Assembly: GCA_018401745.1 (NCBI GenBank) | Contig: JAGYJY010000007.1 | Span: 124,001-188,000 of the forward strand | Reading direction: 5' to 3' | DNA from: Pirellulales bacterium | GTDB taxonomy: Bacteria; Planctomycetota; Planctomycetia; Pirellulales; UBA1268 | Length of the DNA: 64,000 nucleotides | Shown: in pieces, positions 47,174 through 57,325 of the stretch | Layout: each line of letters starts with the position of its first letter | Numbering within the stretch: position 1 is the first letter of the stretch | Notes under the pieces: model-generated | What the model was told of the DNA's origin: nothing | The model's input: the letters and a program-made list of their open reading frames with translations, nothing else | Databases searched by the model: none | Position numbers and translations under genes: made by a program

Positions 47174-47908
47174 ATGACGTCTGAGGCAAGTGGAGATCGA
47201 CCAAACGCGAGGCCGCCAACGGCGGTGGTCCTGCTTTCCGGCGGTCTCGATTCGGCCACGGCTGCCGCCTGGGCCGTCAAGGAGGGCTGGCAGGTCGCGG
47301 CACTCTCCGTCAACTACGGCCAGCGGCACGCCATCGAGATCGACAGCAGCCGCCGAGTTGCCGCGGCCTTGGGCATCACCGACCACATCATCCTCACCAT
47401 CGACCTGGCGGCCTTCGGAGGCAGCAGCCTCACCGACGCCGCCAACGAGGTTCCCAAAGGACGCTCCGCAGACGCGATCGGCGCAGGTATTCCTTCGACC
47501 TATGTGCCCGCCCGCAACACGGTGCTGCTGTCGCTCGCCCTGGCGATGGCCGAAACCCGTCAGGCGGAAGGCATCGTGATCGGCGTCAACGCGCTCGACT
47601 ACAGCGGCTATCCCGACTGCCGGCCGGAGTTTGTCGAGGCCTACCGCAGGCTTGCAGCGGTGGCGACGAAGGTGGGCGTCGAGGGCCTGCCGATCGACAT
47701 CCTCGCGCCCCTGCAACACCTGACGAAGGCGGAAATCATTCGCCTCGGCAGCCAGCTCGGCGTCGACTACGGCCTGACCGTGAGCTGCTACGACCCGCTC
47801 GCGAGCGGCCAGCCGTGCGGTGACTGCGACGCCTGCCAGCTGCGGGCTGCCGGCTTTGCCGCAGCCGGGCTTCCCGATCCAGCTGTGGCACCGCCAGCCC
47901 ACCAGTGA
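47174..47908 (+). CDS. queC: 7-cyano-7-deazaguanine synthase
   Basis: 244 residues. Converts 7-carboxy-7-deazaguanine to preQ0, a precursor of queuosine. The PP-loop ATPase motif is [18 protein letters not shown]. Further signatures are [48 protein letters not shown], and the zinc-binding Cys of VSCYDP and [16 protein letters not shown] 47174 was used. The stop overlaps the queE start by 3-4 nt, so the two are coupled. Confidence 0.96.
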   Translation: MTSEASGDRPNARPPTAVVLLSGGLDSATAAAWAVKEGWQVAALSVNYGQRHAIEIDSSRRVAAALGITDHIILTIDLAAFGGSSLTDAANEVPKGRSADAIGAGIPSTYVPARNTVLLSLALAMAETRQAEGIVIGVNALDYSGYPDCRPEFVEAYRRLAAVATKVGVEGLPIDILAPLQHLTKAEIIRLGSQLGVDYGLTVSCYDPLASGQPCGDCDACQLRAAGFAAAGLPDPAVAPPAHQ

Positions 47909-48630
47909 GGACTGAGGCTGTGAAGATTGCCGAATGCTACCGATCGCTGCAGGGCGAGGGCCTGCTCGCGGGCACTCCGAGCGTGTTCCTCCGCACAAGC
48001 GGCTGCAATCTCCGCTGCCGCTGGTGCGACACGCCGTTTACCTCCTGGGAGCCGGTGGGCAGCGAGCAGTCGAGCGAGGCGGTGCTCACGTCGATCACAG
48101 AGCTCGGCTGCCGGCATGTCGTGGTCACCGGGGGCGAGCCGATGCTTTCTGCCGAGGCGATGCGCTGCTGCCGAGAACTGCGAAGGCTCGGCTTCCACGT
48201 CACGATCGAGACCGCTGGCACCGTGCTGCCAGACGCGGTTCCCGCTGCCGAACTGGCCGACCTCTTCTCCATCAGCCCCAAGCTCGCGTCGTCGGCTCCG
48301 CCCCGCGACACCCCAGGCGACTGGCACCGGCGGCACGAAGCGACCCGTCGTCGCGACGACGTGGTCGCCGCCCTGATCGCAGCCGGCGACCATCAGCTGA
48401 AGTTTGTCATCGATTGCGAGGCCGACCTTGAGGAAGCCAGCCGCTGGCTCGAAGCCATCGACAGGCAGGTCCCTGTCGACCGCAGCCGCGTGCTGCTGAT
48501 GCCGCAGGGCACGACGGCCACCGCCCTGGCAGCGACAGCCGCCTGGCTTGAACCCGCCTGCCGTCGCCACGGCTTCCGCTTCGCCCCGCGGCACCACCTC
48601 GCCTGGTACGGCCACACCCGCGGCACGTGA
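47905..48630 (+). CDS. queE: 7-carboxy-7-deazaguanine synthase
   Basis: 241 residues from GTG 47905 (overlapping the queC stop); GTG 47920 is an alternative. Radical SAM enzyme that ring-contracts 6-carboxy-tetrahydropterin to CDG. Seen: [19 protein letters not shown], the triad [48 protein letters not shown] and [13 protein letters not shown]. Only C and E of the pathway are here; queD and folE2 were not seen. Works immediately before QueC. Confidence 0.95.
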   Translation: MRTEAVKIAECYRSLQGEGLLAGTPSVFLRTSGCNLRCRWCDTPFTSWEPVGSEQSSEAVLTSITELGCRHVVVTGGEPMLSAEAMRCCRELRRLGFHVTIETAGTVLPDAVPAAELADLFSISPKLASSAPPRDTPGDWHRRHEATRRRDDVVAALIAAGDHQLKFVIDCEADLEEASRWLEAIDRQVPVDRSRVLLMPQGTTATALAATAAWLEPACRRHGFRFAPRHHLAWYGHTRGT

Positions 48631-48640
48631 GCAGCCGGCC

Positions 48641-49708
48641 TCAGGCGGGCTTCGGCTTGGCGTGGCCCCGCGGGCCGAAGACGAGCACGGTGGCCGCACC
48701 GACCGCCACGACGAGCAGGCCAGCCAGGAAGACCGGACTGACAGCCGACATCGGGGTGCCGCTGGTGGCCAGCGAGACGAGCGTGTTGATCACCGGAGCC
48801 AGGCCAAACACGACCGGCATCACCGTGAACGGCTTCCCGCCGCAGTTGAAGGCGAGAATGATGCCCAGCGCTCCGATCGCTCCAAGGGCCCCGCCGGCAA
48901 GGCTCCAGATGCCGCCGACCACATCCCAGGTGCCCGTGTCGCCCATCGGCACGATCAGGGCCAACGGCACGATGACGGCGATCAAAAAATACGACACGCC
49001 GATGCAGATCAGCGGCCGCAACCGGCTGCCCCCCATCGCCGACTGCCCCTTGTGGAGCACGCAGCCGTAGGCCCCCCAGCAGGTCAGCGCCATTGCCGTG
49101 GCCAGCAGGATCTCGAGAAACCGCTCGCTCCCTGCCGTGGCTGCCGCCATCAGCGAGGGCTTCGTCGCCGCAGCAGCATCGCCCGCAGCAGCATCGCCCG
49201 CCGCGGCCTGCTCAGCCTCTGCGGTCGCCGCCGGCGCCGGCTTTGCCGGTGGCTGCGGCTTGAACACGAGCACGGTCACCGCTCCGGAGATCACCAGAAT
49301 CAGCCCTGCGAGGAAGGGAGCCTTGATCTGATTGAAGGCCCCGTTCATCGCCGCGGTCAGCAGGGTGTTGACCACCGGGGCTCCGCCAAACACCAGCGGC
49401 ATCACATAGATCGGCTTGCCACCGAACGAGAGGGCGAGGATCACGCCGAGCGCCCCCACAGCGCCGGCAGCTCCGGAGAACAGGCTCCAGGCCACGCCGG
49501 TCGTGGTCCAGGAGCCCTTTTCGCCGGTCCGCAACAGCACCACCAGCGGAGCGATCACAGCGATCACGAAGTAGGCCACACCCACGCAGACAAAGGGCCG
49601 CAGGGCCGAGTGCATCAGTTCGCGGCCGTGGTGGAGCACCGGGCCATACATGCCCCAGCAGGCGGCGGCCATGGCGATCGCGGCAAGCATGCCGACAAGA
49701 CCCATCAT
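48641..49708 (-). CDS. Integral membrane protein with internal duplication
   Basis: 355 residues, about ten transmembrane helices in two halves of about 170 residues joined by a low-complexity Ala/Gly/Asp linker (AAAGDAAAGDAAAA). Half 1 CWGMYGPVLHHG and half 2 CWGAYGCVLHKG align, as do RPFVCVGVAYFVIAVI and RPLICIGVSYFLIAVI, VLVFKP and VLVFGP. The layout (repeats of 4-5 helices, Gly-rich) recalls drug/metabolite-type transporters, but I see no diagnostic motif. It is last in a minus-strand run after the glycosyltransferase. Substrate unknown. Confidence 0.65.
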   Translation of the reverse strand: MMGLVGMLAAIAMAAACWGMYGPVLHHGRELMHSALRPFVCVGVAYFVIAVIAPLVVLLRTGEKGSWTTTGVAWSLFSGAAGAVGALGVILALSFGGKPIYVMPLVFGGAPVVNTLLTAAMNGAFNQIKAPFLAGLILVISGAVTVLVFKPQPPAKPAPAATAEAEQAAAGDAAAGDAAAATKPSLMAAATAGSERFLEILLATAMALTCWGAYGCVLHKGQSAMGGSRLRPLICIGVSYFLIAVIVPLALIVPMGDTGTWDVVGGIWSLAGGALGAIGALGIILAFNCGGKPFTVMPVVFGLAPVINTLVSLATSGTPMSAVSPVFLAGLLVVAVGAATVLVFGPRGHAKPKPA

Positions 49709-49775
49709 GATGTCTGTCCTTGTGAAGGTCGGGGAGAGTGAGTTGGGAGGCAGAGATTCCGGCGATTCGCGTCGC

Positions 49776-50897
49776 TCAGGCGACCTGGGCCACAGGCGGT
49801 GCTGTTGCCAGCCGCACCAGTGCCTGCCCCACATCTTCGACGGAAAGCTGCCGCATGCAATCGTGATGGCCAAGCGGACAGGTGCGGCGGCCGCAGGGAG
49901 AGCAGGGGAGATCCCGCCGCATTTCGATCAGGGCCGGGTGGTCGGAGCGGCTCAGTCGCGGATCCATCGGCCCGTGCAACACGACCGTCGGCCGCGCGAA
50001 GGCCGCGGCAATGTGGCGTGGGCCGCTGTCGGTGCTGACAACGACGGCCGCCCGCCGGATGACGGCCTTGGAGAGGCCAAAGGGGAGTTCGGCCTCCTCA
50101 GCGAGGCTCGCCACGTGGGGAGTGCCCGCCGTGTCGACCAGCTGCCTCGCCTCCTCCCGATCACCCGGTCCGCAGTGCACGAGCACCCGAGCTCCCGGCA
50201 GCCGCTCGATCGCCAGCCGCGCCAGGGCCGCGAAGCGTTCGGCTCCCCACGACTTGGCCGGGCCGTAGGCACCGTTGTCGTTGAAGACCACCAGCGGCCC
50301 ATCGCTGCCAGCTCGCCAGCCAGGAAAGCAGCGACTGAGCACATCGTCGGCCAGCCCCTCGTCGGCGGCGGTCGTCGCCAGCTCCAGCCGCAGCGGGCCA
50401 GGCGGCACGCCAAGCCGCTCAGCGAGCCGCATCGCATGCTCAGCAGTCGACGACGCCTCAATCCGGAAACCCTGGCGAGGCGGCGGCAGGGGGTCGGTCA
50501 GCAGCCACCGCCGCCAGTGGCGGGCGATGCCGATCCGCCGCTTGCCGCCTGCAGCAAAGGCGAGCATGCCGGAGGAGAGTGAGTTGGGCACGAGGAGAAT
50601 CGCATCGGCAGGATGCTCCCGGAGCCTGCGGGCCACAGCCCAAAACCGCGTCTCGGGATTCCTGCTGCGGCGGTCGTAAGGCACCACGCTGTCAAGCCAG
50701 CCGGTGCCCTCCAGCAGCCCGGCCAGCGGCGGCTTCATCACCCCGGTGATCCGGGTCAGGCCGGCCGCACGAGACTCGCGAAAATGCTCGGCGACCGCCC
50801 GCAGCATCGGCGTGCTCATCACGAGATCGCCCACCCAGCGAGGAAGCAGCACGACAATGTGGGCCGGGACATCGTGGGCGGTGGCAGCAGCAATCAT
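49776..50897 (-). CDS. Glycosyltransferase family 9 (heptosyltransferase-like)
   Basis: 373 residues. Transfers a sugar, by analogy ADP-heptose, to lipid A core or a related lipid. HIVVLLPRWVGDLVMSTPML is the family start, then SLSSGMLAFAAGGKRRIG, VVFNDNGAYGPAKSW, and VVSTDSGPRHIAAAFARPTVVLHGP. It has an extra C-terminal Cys-rich part (LPCSPCGRRTCPLGHHDCM) also known in WaaF-type enzymes. It lies 50 bp downstream of the FtsX-type permease. Involvement in LPS biosynthesis is an inference. Confidence 0.85.
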   Translation of the reverse strand: MIAAATAHDVPAHIVVLLPRWVGDLVMSTPMLRAVAEHFRESRAAGLTRITGVMKPPLAGLLEGTGWLDSVVPYDRRSRNPETRFWAVARRLREHPADAILLVPNSLSSGMLAFAAGGKRRIGIARHWRRWLLTDPLPPPRQGFRIEASSTAEHAMRLAERLGVPPGPLRLELATTAADEGLADDVLSRCFPGWRAGSDGPLVVFNDNGAYGPAKSWGAERFAALARLAIERLPGARVLVHCGPGDREEARQLVDTAGTPHVASLAEEAELPFGLSKAVIRRAAVVVSTDSGPRHIAAAFARPTVVLHGPMDPRLSRSDHPALIEMRRDLPCSPCGRRTCPLGHHDCMRQLSVEDVGQALVRLATAPPVAQVA

Positions 50898-50947
50898 GGC
50901 CGCACGGTACCCGGCCTGGGCTCAAAACGGCAACGGCAGCCCACCGT

Positions 50948-53900
50948 TCACCGCGGCCGTTCGGCGATGCCGGCCCGCTCAACAGCCACGATGCCGGCGA
51001 GCACCGCCGTGACGACCATCAGCCCTGCGACGCTGAGAATGCCGCCAAGGGGCGCCGCCGCCCGGCCCGACTCCAGCGCCGGCCAGAGGGCAATCAGGCC
51101 GCTCACTCCACCAACAGCCACCCCGGCAACCACCAGCAGCAGCTGCTCAAGCACCACCAGATTCCGCAGCCGCGACCGCGAAAAACCGATCGCCCGCAGC
51201 ACAGAAAAGGCCTGACGCCGCTCAAACACGCCCTGCATGGCCACCGCCGCAATCCCCGCGGTGCCCAGCAGCAACCCCAGCCCACCGAGCGCCTGAAAGC
51301 CGGCCAGAAACGTGTTTTGCACCGCATACAGGCTGGCAAGCCGGTCGCGTGTGGGCTCCATCGACACCCCGTCGTCAGACCAGATCGCCTGCAGCACGTC
51401 GAGCGTTGCCGCAGCGTCGGTGCCAGACGGGCAGGCCACCATCGCCATGCGGTAGCCGCTCTGGCTGGGGAAAGCGGCTGTGAACGACCCCTCCGACGTC
51501 AGCACCCAGCCCTGCAGAATGCCCGGGGCGAGCAGGCCCACGATCTCAAACTCGCGAGGCTCGCCGTCATCGCCCGGCAGCGTGAAGCGGTCGCCCACGC
51601 CGCCGAGCTTGAGGGCCCACATCGCCGTCGACTCATCGAGCACGGCGGGAATCGGGGCAGCCTCACCTCGGTTCTCAAGAAGCGTCCAGGGATTGGCCTG
51701 GCCATCGGGCAGCGGAGCATGGGCGGTGAAGCGGAAGCCGCCGCGCTCGAGCCAGGCTGGCGGCAGGCCGAGCACCGTGGGCCGCAGGGCCGCATAGAGA
51801 TTGGTGCAGTCGGCAGCATCACCACTGCTGGCCCGAATCCGGGCGATCTCACAGCGGCCGAGCAGGGAGGCCTCGTCATTCAGAAGGCCGAAGGCTTCCT
51901 GGGCCTGAGGATCGAGGGGATCGACACCGGTGGGGCGACTGAAGGAGACGAGCATCTGCCAGCCACCGGTCGGCGAGTCGAGCTGATCGAGGCGGCTGGG
52001 CACCGTGAGGGAAAATGAAGAGACCGCCACGAGGAGAAAACCGGCCACGCCCAGCATCGCCACGACCACGAAGCTCCGCCCTGCCTGCTGCCGCAGGCCG
52101 CCGACTGCCACCGCCAGCAGGCTCCTCTGCGGCTGCTCGCGGCGCCGCACCTTCCTCAGCCGCAGCCGAACCAACAGCAGCGTGCCGACCAGCGTGAGCC
52201 CACCGGCGGCAAAGAAGCCTCCCACGGCCGCGGCAGCCGAGGCCTGTCGGCTGACCAGAGCCACCATGGCCGCGGCGAGGATCGCCCCAGCAGCAAGCAC
52301 TGGCTGGAGGCGGCCGGAGCCTCTGCGGTGCCGGCCGGTGTCTGCCTGCCAGAGGCCCCGCAGCAGCGGCAGCGGTGGCCGCGACGAGGCCCGCACTGCC
52401 CCCTGCCGGATGGCAAGCAGCGAGATCACCAGCGACGCAACCATTCCAGCGACAACGCTGGCGATGCCCGGCAGTGAACTGCCAAAGGCGGCCACCGAGC
52501 CCGCTGCCACGCTCTCGTTCCAGGCAACGGCCAGGCCCCGCAGCAGCGCGGCCGACCAGAGCGGCCCGATGGCCCCGCCCACGGCAATCCCCGCGACCGC
52601 CGCGATGCCGCCGACGGCGAGCAGCAGCCGCGCCAGCCGTTGCGGCGGGAAGCCGATTGCCGCCAGCAGGCCAACGTCCGTCTGCCGAGTTGTCACAAGG
52701 AGGCCCAGCAGCAGCCAGAGCAGCAGCAGCCCGGCAGCCACAACGAAGCTCGACAGCGCGAGGAAGAGTCCGCCAAACGGGGTTGAGCCTCGAGCCGCGA
52801 GCAGGGCCTCCTCCCGCAGCGGCAGCACCTTCATGCCGAGGGCGTCGGGATCGATGGCAGCTGCCAGATCACGGGCCACAGCCTCGGCATCCACTCCCTC
52901 AGCCGGCAGATGCCAGGCGGTGGTTTGTCCAAAGCGGCCCGCCGAAATGCCGCGTGCGTCAGCCAGCGTCACAAAGGCCTTGGGCGTCGCTGCATACTGC
53001 TTCCAGTAGCGGTCGTCCTGGTCGTTCGGCGGCGTCGACCGCACCCGCGTGGCATCGAAAGGGAAGGGGGGATCCCAGTCGGCGATCGAGTCTTCGTCGG
53101 TGACCCCGGCGACTTCCGGCACGAGATCGCGGGCCACGGCCGCTCCCTCCATCTCCACAATGCCGGCCACTGCAAAGCGATCCTGCCGCTCAGCCACCTG
53201 CCCGTGAAGCGTCTCGGGCTCGAAGGAACGGATCGTGATCGTGTCACCAACGGCCACCGCCGCCCCCTGCGCGGCAAGGTCATCGGCCATCCAGCGGTTG
53301 AGCAGGATCGCGCCGGGGGTCAGCTCCCCACCGCTGCCCTCAGCAACAACGAGATCGCCCGCCGGCAGCTGCAGGCCGGTCACGCCAGCGATGGTCGAGT
53401 AGGCCACGGAGCCAGCAGGCTGCCCCGCCTCGCCCCCAGCATCGATCGACGTCGCCAAGAACATCAGCGACGGGCTTCCGCCGAGGGGCCCCAAGACCGT
53501 CTCCGCCGCTCGGTCCGCCTCCGCTGGCAGGATCAGCCGTTCGCTCGTCAGCCGCAGCGTGCCGGTCGCTTCGATCCGCTCCCAGGCCAGGCCGTAGTCA
53601 GCCAGGGTTGGGGTGAGCTGCTCGCGAAGCTGATCGGCAAGCGAGCCGGCCTGGCCCGAACGGTCGCCGCCGCTGCCACTGGCCGTTGACGCGAAGAGCA
53701 CATTGGCCACAGCTCCCGACGCAAGCACCTCCTGGGCAACCTGCAGCGAGACCACCGCCAATGGCCCGGTCACCTGTTCCGGTCGCAGCGAAAAGCGGCC
53801 GAGCCCCTCGTCGCCAAGCAGCAGCGTGTCGGCAAGCCGCCGGCCGCGGGAGGGCAGGGCTCGCCTGCCGAGCGGACTGTCTGCCGGGGCCGCCGACCGC

Positions 53901-54407
53901 TCCGGGATGCGAAGCACCAGCGGCTCGCCGGCTGCTGCCTCGAGCGCCTTGGCCAGCGGCGGATTGATCGCGATGCTGTCGCCGCCGAGCTGGCTTGGCA
54001 AGGCCGGAAAGCCCAAGGCGTTTGGGATCGTCACAGGCCAGCAATGTCGCCCGCGAGCTGCGTCGCGGCCCCGAGGGCCCGGCTGGTCGATCGACGACCA
54101 CATCCAGCAGCACCGCCGGAACAAGCTGCACGCCCGGGCCAGCCGCGGCCGCCAGCTCGTCGGCCAGCTGTTGCCGAAACAAGCTCTCGGAGACAACGGC
54201 CACCTCGATCCCACCGAGCCGGCTGAGGGCGAGGCGAGTCAGGCCGTTTTGCATGCTTTCGCCAACGCCAATGGCCCCGACGATCGTGGCGGTCACAATC
54301 CCGCACGCGGCAGCCAGGGCCGCCACCGGGCGAGCCCACTGCCAGGCAAGTCGCACCGCGAGCCCAGCGAGGCTCCGCACAGCAGTGGCTGATGACGAGG
54401 CGTTCAT
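50948..54407 (-). CDS. FtsX-like ABC transporter permease (one frameshift)
   Basis: About 1152 residues. The N-terminus is LAGLAVRLAWQWARPVAALA with one transmembrane helix, followed by a large extracytoplasmic region (MacB-type). A three-helix FtsX block sits in the middle (SSFVVAAGLLLLWLLLGLLV, ASVVAGMVASLVISLLAIRQ). A second block is at the C-terminus (GLGLLLGTAGIAAVAMQGVF, VVLEQLLLVVAGVAVGGVSG). This two-block layout is that of FtsX/LolC/E exporters. A break at TTT 54021-54023 (AAA on the coding strand) shifts DDP(N)ALGFPALPSQ; the first 128 codons are in another frame. The ATPase gene overlaps it by 4 nt. Confidence 0.82.
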
Positions 54408-55066
54408 GCCAGCATGCCGTCCACAAGTCGCCTCACCGGCCCGATGCGGGCCGCAATGCTGTCGGCGTGGGTCACCACCACGAGCATCCCGCCAGCTTCG
54501 CGGGCCATCTCGACGAGCAGGTCGGTCACGCCGTCGGCCGTCTGGGAATCGAGCTGGCCGGTCGGTTCGTCGGCCAGCAACAGCCTCGGCTCAAGCAGCA
54601 TCGCTCGCGCAACAGCCACTCGCTGACGCTCGCCTCCGGAGAGCTCGCCGGGAAGATGGCCGGCCCGCTCCGCCAGGCCCACCCGCTCCAGCAGGTCGCG
54701 ACCACGCTGCTCCTGCGCGGCCGTCACCCGGCCTGTCGCGAGCGCTGGCAGCACGACATTGTCGAGGGCCGTACAGCCGGGGAGCAGCTGATGCTCCTGA
54801 AACACAAAGCCGACTTCCCGGTTGCGGTAGGCGGCTCGCTCCGCAGGGCCGCCGGCATAGGGGTCGATTCCATCGAGTCGCACCGTTCCCTCGCTGGGGA
54901 TCTCAAGCCCGCCGAGCATCGCCAGCAGGGTGCTCTTCCCAGATCCGCTCGGCCCCATGATCGCCAGCGTCTCGCCGGGCGTCATCTGAAACGACACGTC
55001 CTGCACCACATGCAGGTCACCGCCGGGGGCGGGATACCGCTTGGAGAGATGAGACACATCGAGCAT
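54404..55066 (-). CDS. ABC transporter ATP-binding protein (LolD/MacB type)
   Basis: 220 residues. Walker A is GPSGSGKSTLLAMLGG, the signature LSGGERQRVAVARAMLL and Walker B LLLADEPTGQLD; the Q-loop is VFQEHQLLPG. Size and sequence fit the LolD-like ATPases that pair with FtsX-type permeases. Its stop overlaps the permease start by 4 nt (ATGA). Together they form an exporter of unknown cargo, possibly lipoprotein or a peptide. Confidence 0.93.
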   Translation of the reverse strand: MLDVSHLSKRYPAPGGDLHVVQDVSFQMTPGETLAIMGPSGSGKSTLLAMLGGLEIPSEGTVRLDGIDPYAGGPAERAAYRNREVGFVFQEHQLLPGCTALDNVVLPALATGRVTAAQEQRGRDLLERVGLAERAGHLPGELSGGERQRVAVARAMLLEPRLLLADEPTGQLDSQTADGVTDLLVEMAREAGGMLVVVTHADSIAARIGPVRRLVDGMLA

Positions 55067-55090
55067 GGGCAGCAGACCTCGCAGGGTTCT

Positions 55091-55624
55091 TCAGCCTATC
55101 GCAGACCGCCAGAGTCGAGCCAAAACCGCCCGGCTGCACCATCGCGGCCCTAAGCACCGCCTGCGGACTCGTTCGCGGTGGGATCGGCTCGGAAACGCGT
55201 AGCCAGACAGCTTCGCGATGATTGCCTCGGGGACAAGCACCGCCTGCGGACGGCCGCCATGCCGAAGCAGACAGCGGACCGCAACCACACGGCCCGTGGC
55301 CACCGCCCGACCTTCGTGGGTGAAGTGAAAGCGGTAGGTCACGCTGCTGCGGCCCACCTTCTCCACGCCCGCCTCGATGTCGACCACATCGCCAAAGCGG
55401 ATCGCTGAGCGATAGTCGCACGACACCGAAACCCGCGGCCAGCTCTCGACCGAGCCGTCGGGCATCTCGTCCATCACGGCAACGCCGACCTCTCGCAGCA
55501 GTTCGTGCTCCACCGACTCCATCCAGAGCATGAACGAAGAAAAGTGGACGATGCCGGCTGCATCCGTATCGGAAAACTCCACACGGCGTCGCGTTTTCAG
55601 CGGCGATGGTGTGGGAGCTTCCAA
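55091..55624 (-). CDS. Acyl-CoA thioesterase (hotdog fold)
   Basis: 177 residues from ATG 55624. The catalytic region FSDTDAAGIVHFSSFMLWME is that of the 4-hydroxybenzoyl-CoA/YbgC thioesterases, with Asp in place. Strands VSCDYRSAIRFGDVVDIE and VTYRFHFTHEGRAVATGRVV complete the fold. After about residue 145 (SGYAFPSRSHRERVRRR) the sequence becomes basic and unlike the family, so the end may be a frameshifted tail. The substrate is unknown; in YbgC, short or hydroxybenzoyl acyl-CoA. Confidence 0.75.
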   Translation of the reverse strand: MEAPTPSPLKTRRRVEFSDTDAAGIVHFSSFMLWMESVEHELLREVGVAVMDEMPDGSVESWPRVSVSCDYRSAIRFGDVVDIEAGVEKVGRSSVTYRFHFTHEGRAVATGRVVAVRCLLRHGGRPQAVLVPEAIIAKLSGYAFPSRSHRERVRRRCLGPRWCSRAVLARLWRSAIG

Positions 55625-55643
55625 AACCGACTCAGCATACGGG

Positions 55644-55919
55644 CTATTCAGAGACGTACGGCAGCAGGGCCATGAACCGGGCCCGCTTCACAGCCAGCGT
55701 GACCGCATGCTGGCTCGCCGCAGTGCATCCGCTCTTCCGACGAGACAGCAGTTTGCCCTGCCGATTGACCATCTTCCCCAGCAGTTCCAGATCCTTGTAG
55801 TCGACAAACATCGGCCGCGGCCGAACGCCGTCGATGAAAATCGGATCCTTCTTCTTCGCCTTGATCTTGGGCTTGGCCTTACGCTTGGCGGCCTTGGCAC
55901 GGGAGCGGGGAGGAGGCAT
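55644..55919 (-). CDS. rpsR: 30S ribosomal protein bS18
   Basis: 91 residues. The conserved core DYKDLELLGKMVNRQGKLLS and HAVTLAVKRARFMALLPYV match bS18 and bind the 30S platform next to bS6. An N-terminal basic extension (SRAKAAKRKAKPKIKAKK) is longer than in E. coli. A Cys (KSGCTA) appears in the middle. No neighbouring rpsF or rplI is present, unlike the E. coli operon. Confidence 0.9.
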   Translation of the reverse strand: MPPPRSRAKAAKRKAKPKIKAKKKDPIFIDGVRPRPMFVDYKDLELLGKMVNRQGKLLSRRKSGCTAASQHAVTLAVKRARFMALLPYVSE

Positions 55920-56052
55920 AAACGCGTCGAACCTTCAATCAGATGGTGTTCAGAACATGCGAGGAGAAAAACATAGCGTATCGGGACGTCTTGTGCGAGC
56001 CCTCCGGTGATGCGGAGTGGCAACAACGCCGACCGCGTTAGCATCCAGGGCG

Positions 56053-56101
56053 ATAAAAAAAGATCCGTTCGGGTCAGCATTCAGCAGCTTGACCCGAACG
56101 G
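56053..56101 (-). terminator. Terminator of the RRM protein gene
   Basis: Read on the minus strand, CCGTTCGGGTCA and TGACCCGAACGG (56065-56076 and 56090-56101) form a 12-bp perfect stem with a 13-nt loop. They are followed by a run of seven Ts (the A run at 56054-56060). It is about 90 nt downstream of the RRM stop codon, with no other minus-strand gene between. Confidence 0.88.
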
Positions 56102-56191
56102 AAGGACAGCATCACGCGGCACACCGCGTTTTTTTCGTGTCGACGGCCACAACGAGACGAGGCCGGCGTCAAAATCCTAGGGTTCGAAATC

Positions 56192-56548
56192 CTAGTAGCG
56201 ATCGCCACCGCGGTAGCCGCCGCCGCCGCCACCGCCGTAACCACGACCACCACCACCACCGCCGCCGCCGGGGCGACCGCCCCCGCCACCCGGACGAGGC
56301 GTCCGCTCGCGGGCTTCATTCACCGTCAGCGCACGACCATTGATGTCGTAACCGTTGAGCGCATCGATCGCCGCCTGCGAACCCTCGTCGCTCTCCATCT
56401 CGACGAATCCGAAGCCGCGAGACCGCCCCGTCTCACGATCGGAAATCACCTCTGCACTACGAACCGCGCCGTGAGCCGCAAACATCGCCTCAAGATCGGC
56501 GGACGTGGTGGACCAGGGCAGGTTTCCCACGTAAATCTTCCGAGCCAT
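56192..56548 (-). CDS. RNA-binding protein with one RRM and Gly-rich tail
   Basis: 118 residues. The RRM has RNP2 KIYVGNLPW near the N-terminus and RNP1 GRSRGFGFVEME (about residues 42-53). The last about 30 residues are Gly-rich (GGGGGRPGGGGGGGG ... GYRGGDRY). This architecture resembles the cyanobacterial Rbp proteins, which respond to cold. A GAGG is 9 nt before ATG 56548, and a hairpin in the leader (see 56569-56630) could regulate it. Single-stranded RNA binding is inferred from the motifs. Confidence 0.92.
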   Translation of the reverse strand: MARKIYVGNLPWSTTSADLEAMFAAHGAVRSAEVISDRETGRSRGFGFVEMESDEGSQAAIDALNGYDINGRALTVNEARERTPRPGGGGGRPGGGGGGGGRGYGGGGGGGYRGGDRY

Positions 56549-56568
56549 AAACTCAAACCTCAAAAGCC

Positions 56569-56630
56569 GGGAATTGTTTTCGAACACTCTTGTGATCGAC
56601 ACTTGCCACGTGCACGAAACCGCAATTCCC
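56569..56630 (-). promoter_or_regulatory. 5' leader hairpin of the RRM gene
   Basis: GGGAATTG and CAATTCCC (56569-56576 and 56623-56630) pair over 8 bp around a 46-nt interior. They are placed directly upstream of the ribosome-binding site of the RRM protein. Such a leader stem could gate translation by temperature. That is an inference, and the pairing is the only evidence. Confidence 0.4.
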
Positions 56631-56789
56631 AACGGCCCCACGTGCAGACAAGAGTCGGCAAAACTTGCAAGGTTCTAGCATGTCAAGGCCCCCACGGCAA
56701 CTTCCTGCCGAGCGGCCTCACCACATTTACACAGAAGGGCCCCTCTGCAACCGGAACCACCCGATTCAGGGGGCTCGTCGTCTCTCGAC

Positions 56790-57038
56790 TCAGGCCACGT
56801 CGCCCGTCGATCGCTGCTGCCACTCTCCGCACCAGTCGCCGGCCTCGGTGGATGGCCAGATGCCCACGTGGACCATCTTGTCGTCCTCGATATCTGGCAG
56901 CACGGGGGGCATCCGCTTGCACTGGCCCCAGTCAGGGCCGGGCCCATCACGGCCTGCCCGCCGCCAAAAACGGCAGTTGCAACAGCCGGCCGCGTCCGCC
57001 GCCGACAGCACGCCTTCGTCGCCCGGGTTTGTGGTCAC
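56790..57038 (-). CDS. Small Cys-rich protein
   Basis: 82 residues. Cys arrangement GCCNCRFWRR, GQCKRMPPVL, and DWCGEWQQ resembles a known family of small putative zinc-binding proteins with the pattern CxxCRFW...GxCxR...W...DWCGE. Codon choice is in line with the neighbours and the stop-to-stop frame is tight. Function unknown. The 241 bp between its start codon region and the RRM leader hold nothing else. Confidence 0.6.
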   Translation of the reverse strand: MTTNPGDEGVLSAADAAGCCNCRFWRRAGRDGPGPDWGQCKRMPPVLPDIEDDKMVHVGIWPSTEAGDWCGEWQQRSTGDVA

Positions 57039-57077
57039 CAGATCGGCCTCAGAGCTCGGCGTCAGGTCACTTTCAAG

Positions 57078-57151
57078 TGGGCGGCACAGGATTCGAACCT
57101 GTGACCTCTACGGTGTGAACGTAGCGCTCTAACCAACTGAGCTAGCCGCCC
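57078..57151 (-). tRNA. tRNA-Val (anticodon CAC)
   Basis: Minus strand 5' GGGCGGC and 3' GCCGCCC close the acceptor stem, with discriminator A. D-arm: AGCTCAGTTGGTTAGAGC. Anticodon arm CTACG-TTCACAC-CGTAG puts CAC at positions 34-36, reading GUG. T-arm ACAGG-TTCGAAT-CCTGT. The CCA end is not encoded (the next bases are CTT). Confidence 0.97.
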
Positions 57152-57325
57152 GAAAATGCTGGGCCCGCGACGAGCCCGCCATTGTTTTTGAGTGTAGCAG
57201 AGGCTTTCGGCTTGAGGAGGGCCAACGCTTTGGGAAACCTCGACCTCCCGATCCCACGAGAACACCCCACGCATCAAGCCTCCAGAACCGCGTAAACCTG
57301 CCCCGTGCGGGAGCCTTCGGGGCGG

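Noticed and set aside
46944-47219. 91-codon minus-strand frame upstream of queC
   Set aside because: Weakly protein-like end (TEPRVLLEQSVARA) but overlaps the queC start antisense and shows no ribosome-binding site; possible gene remnant only.
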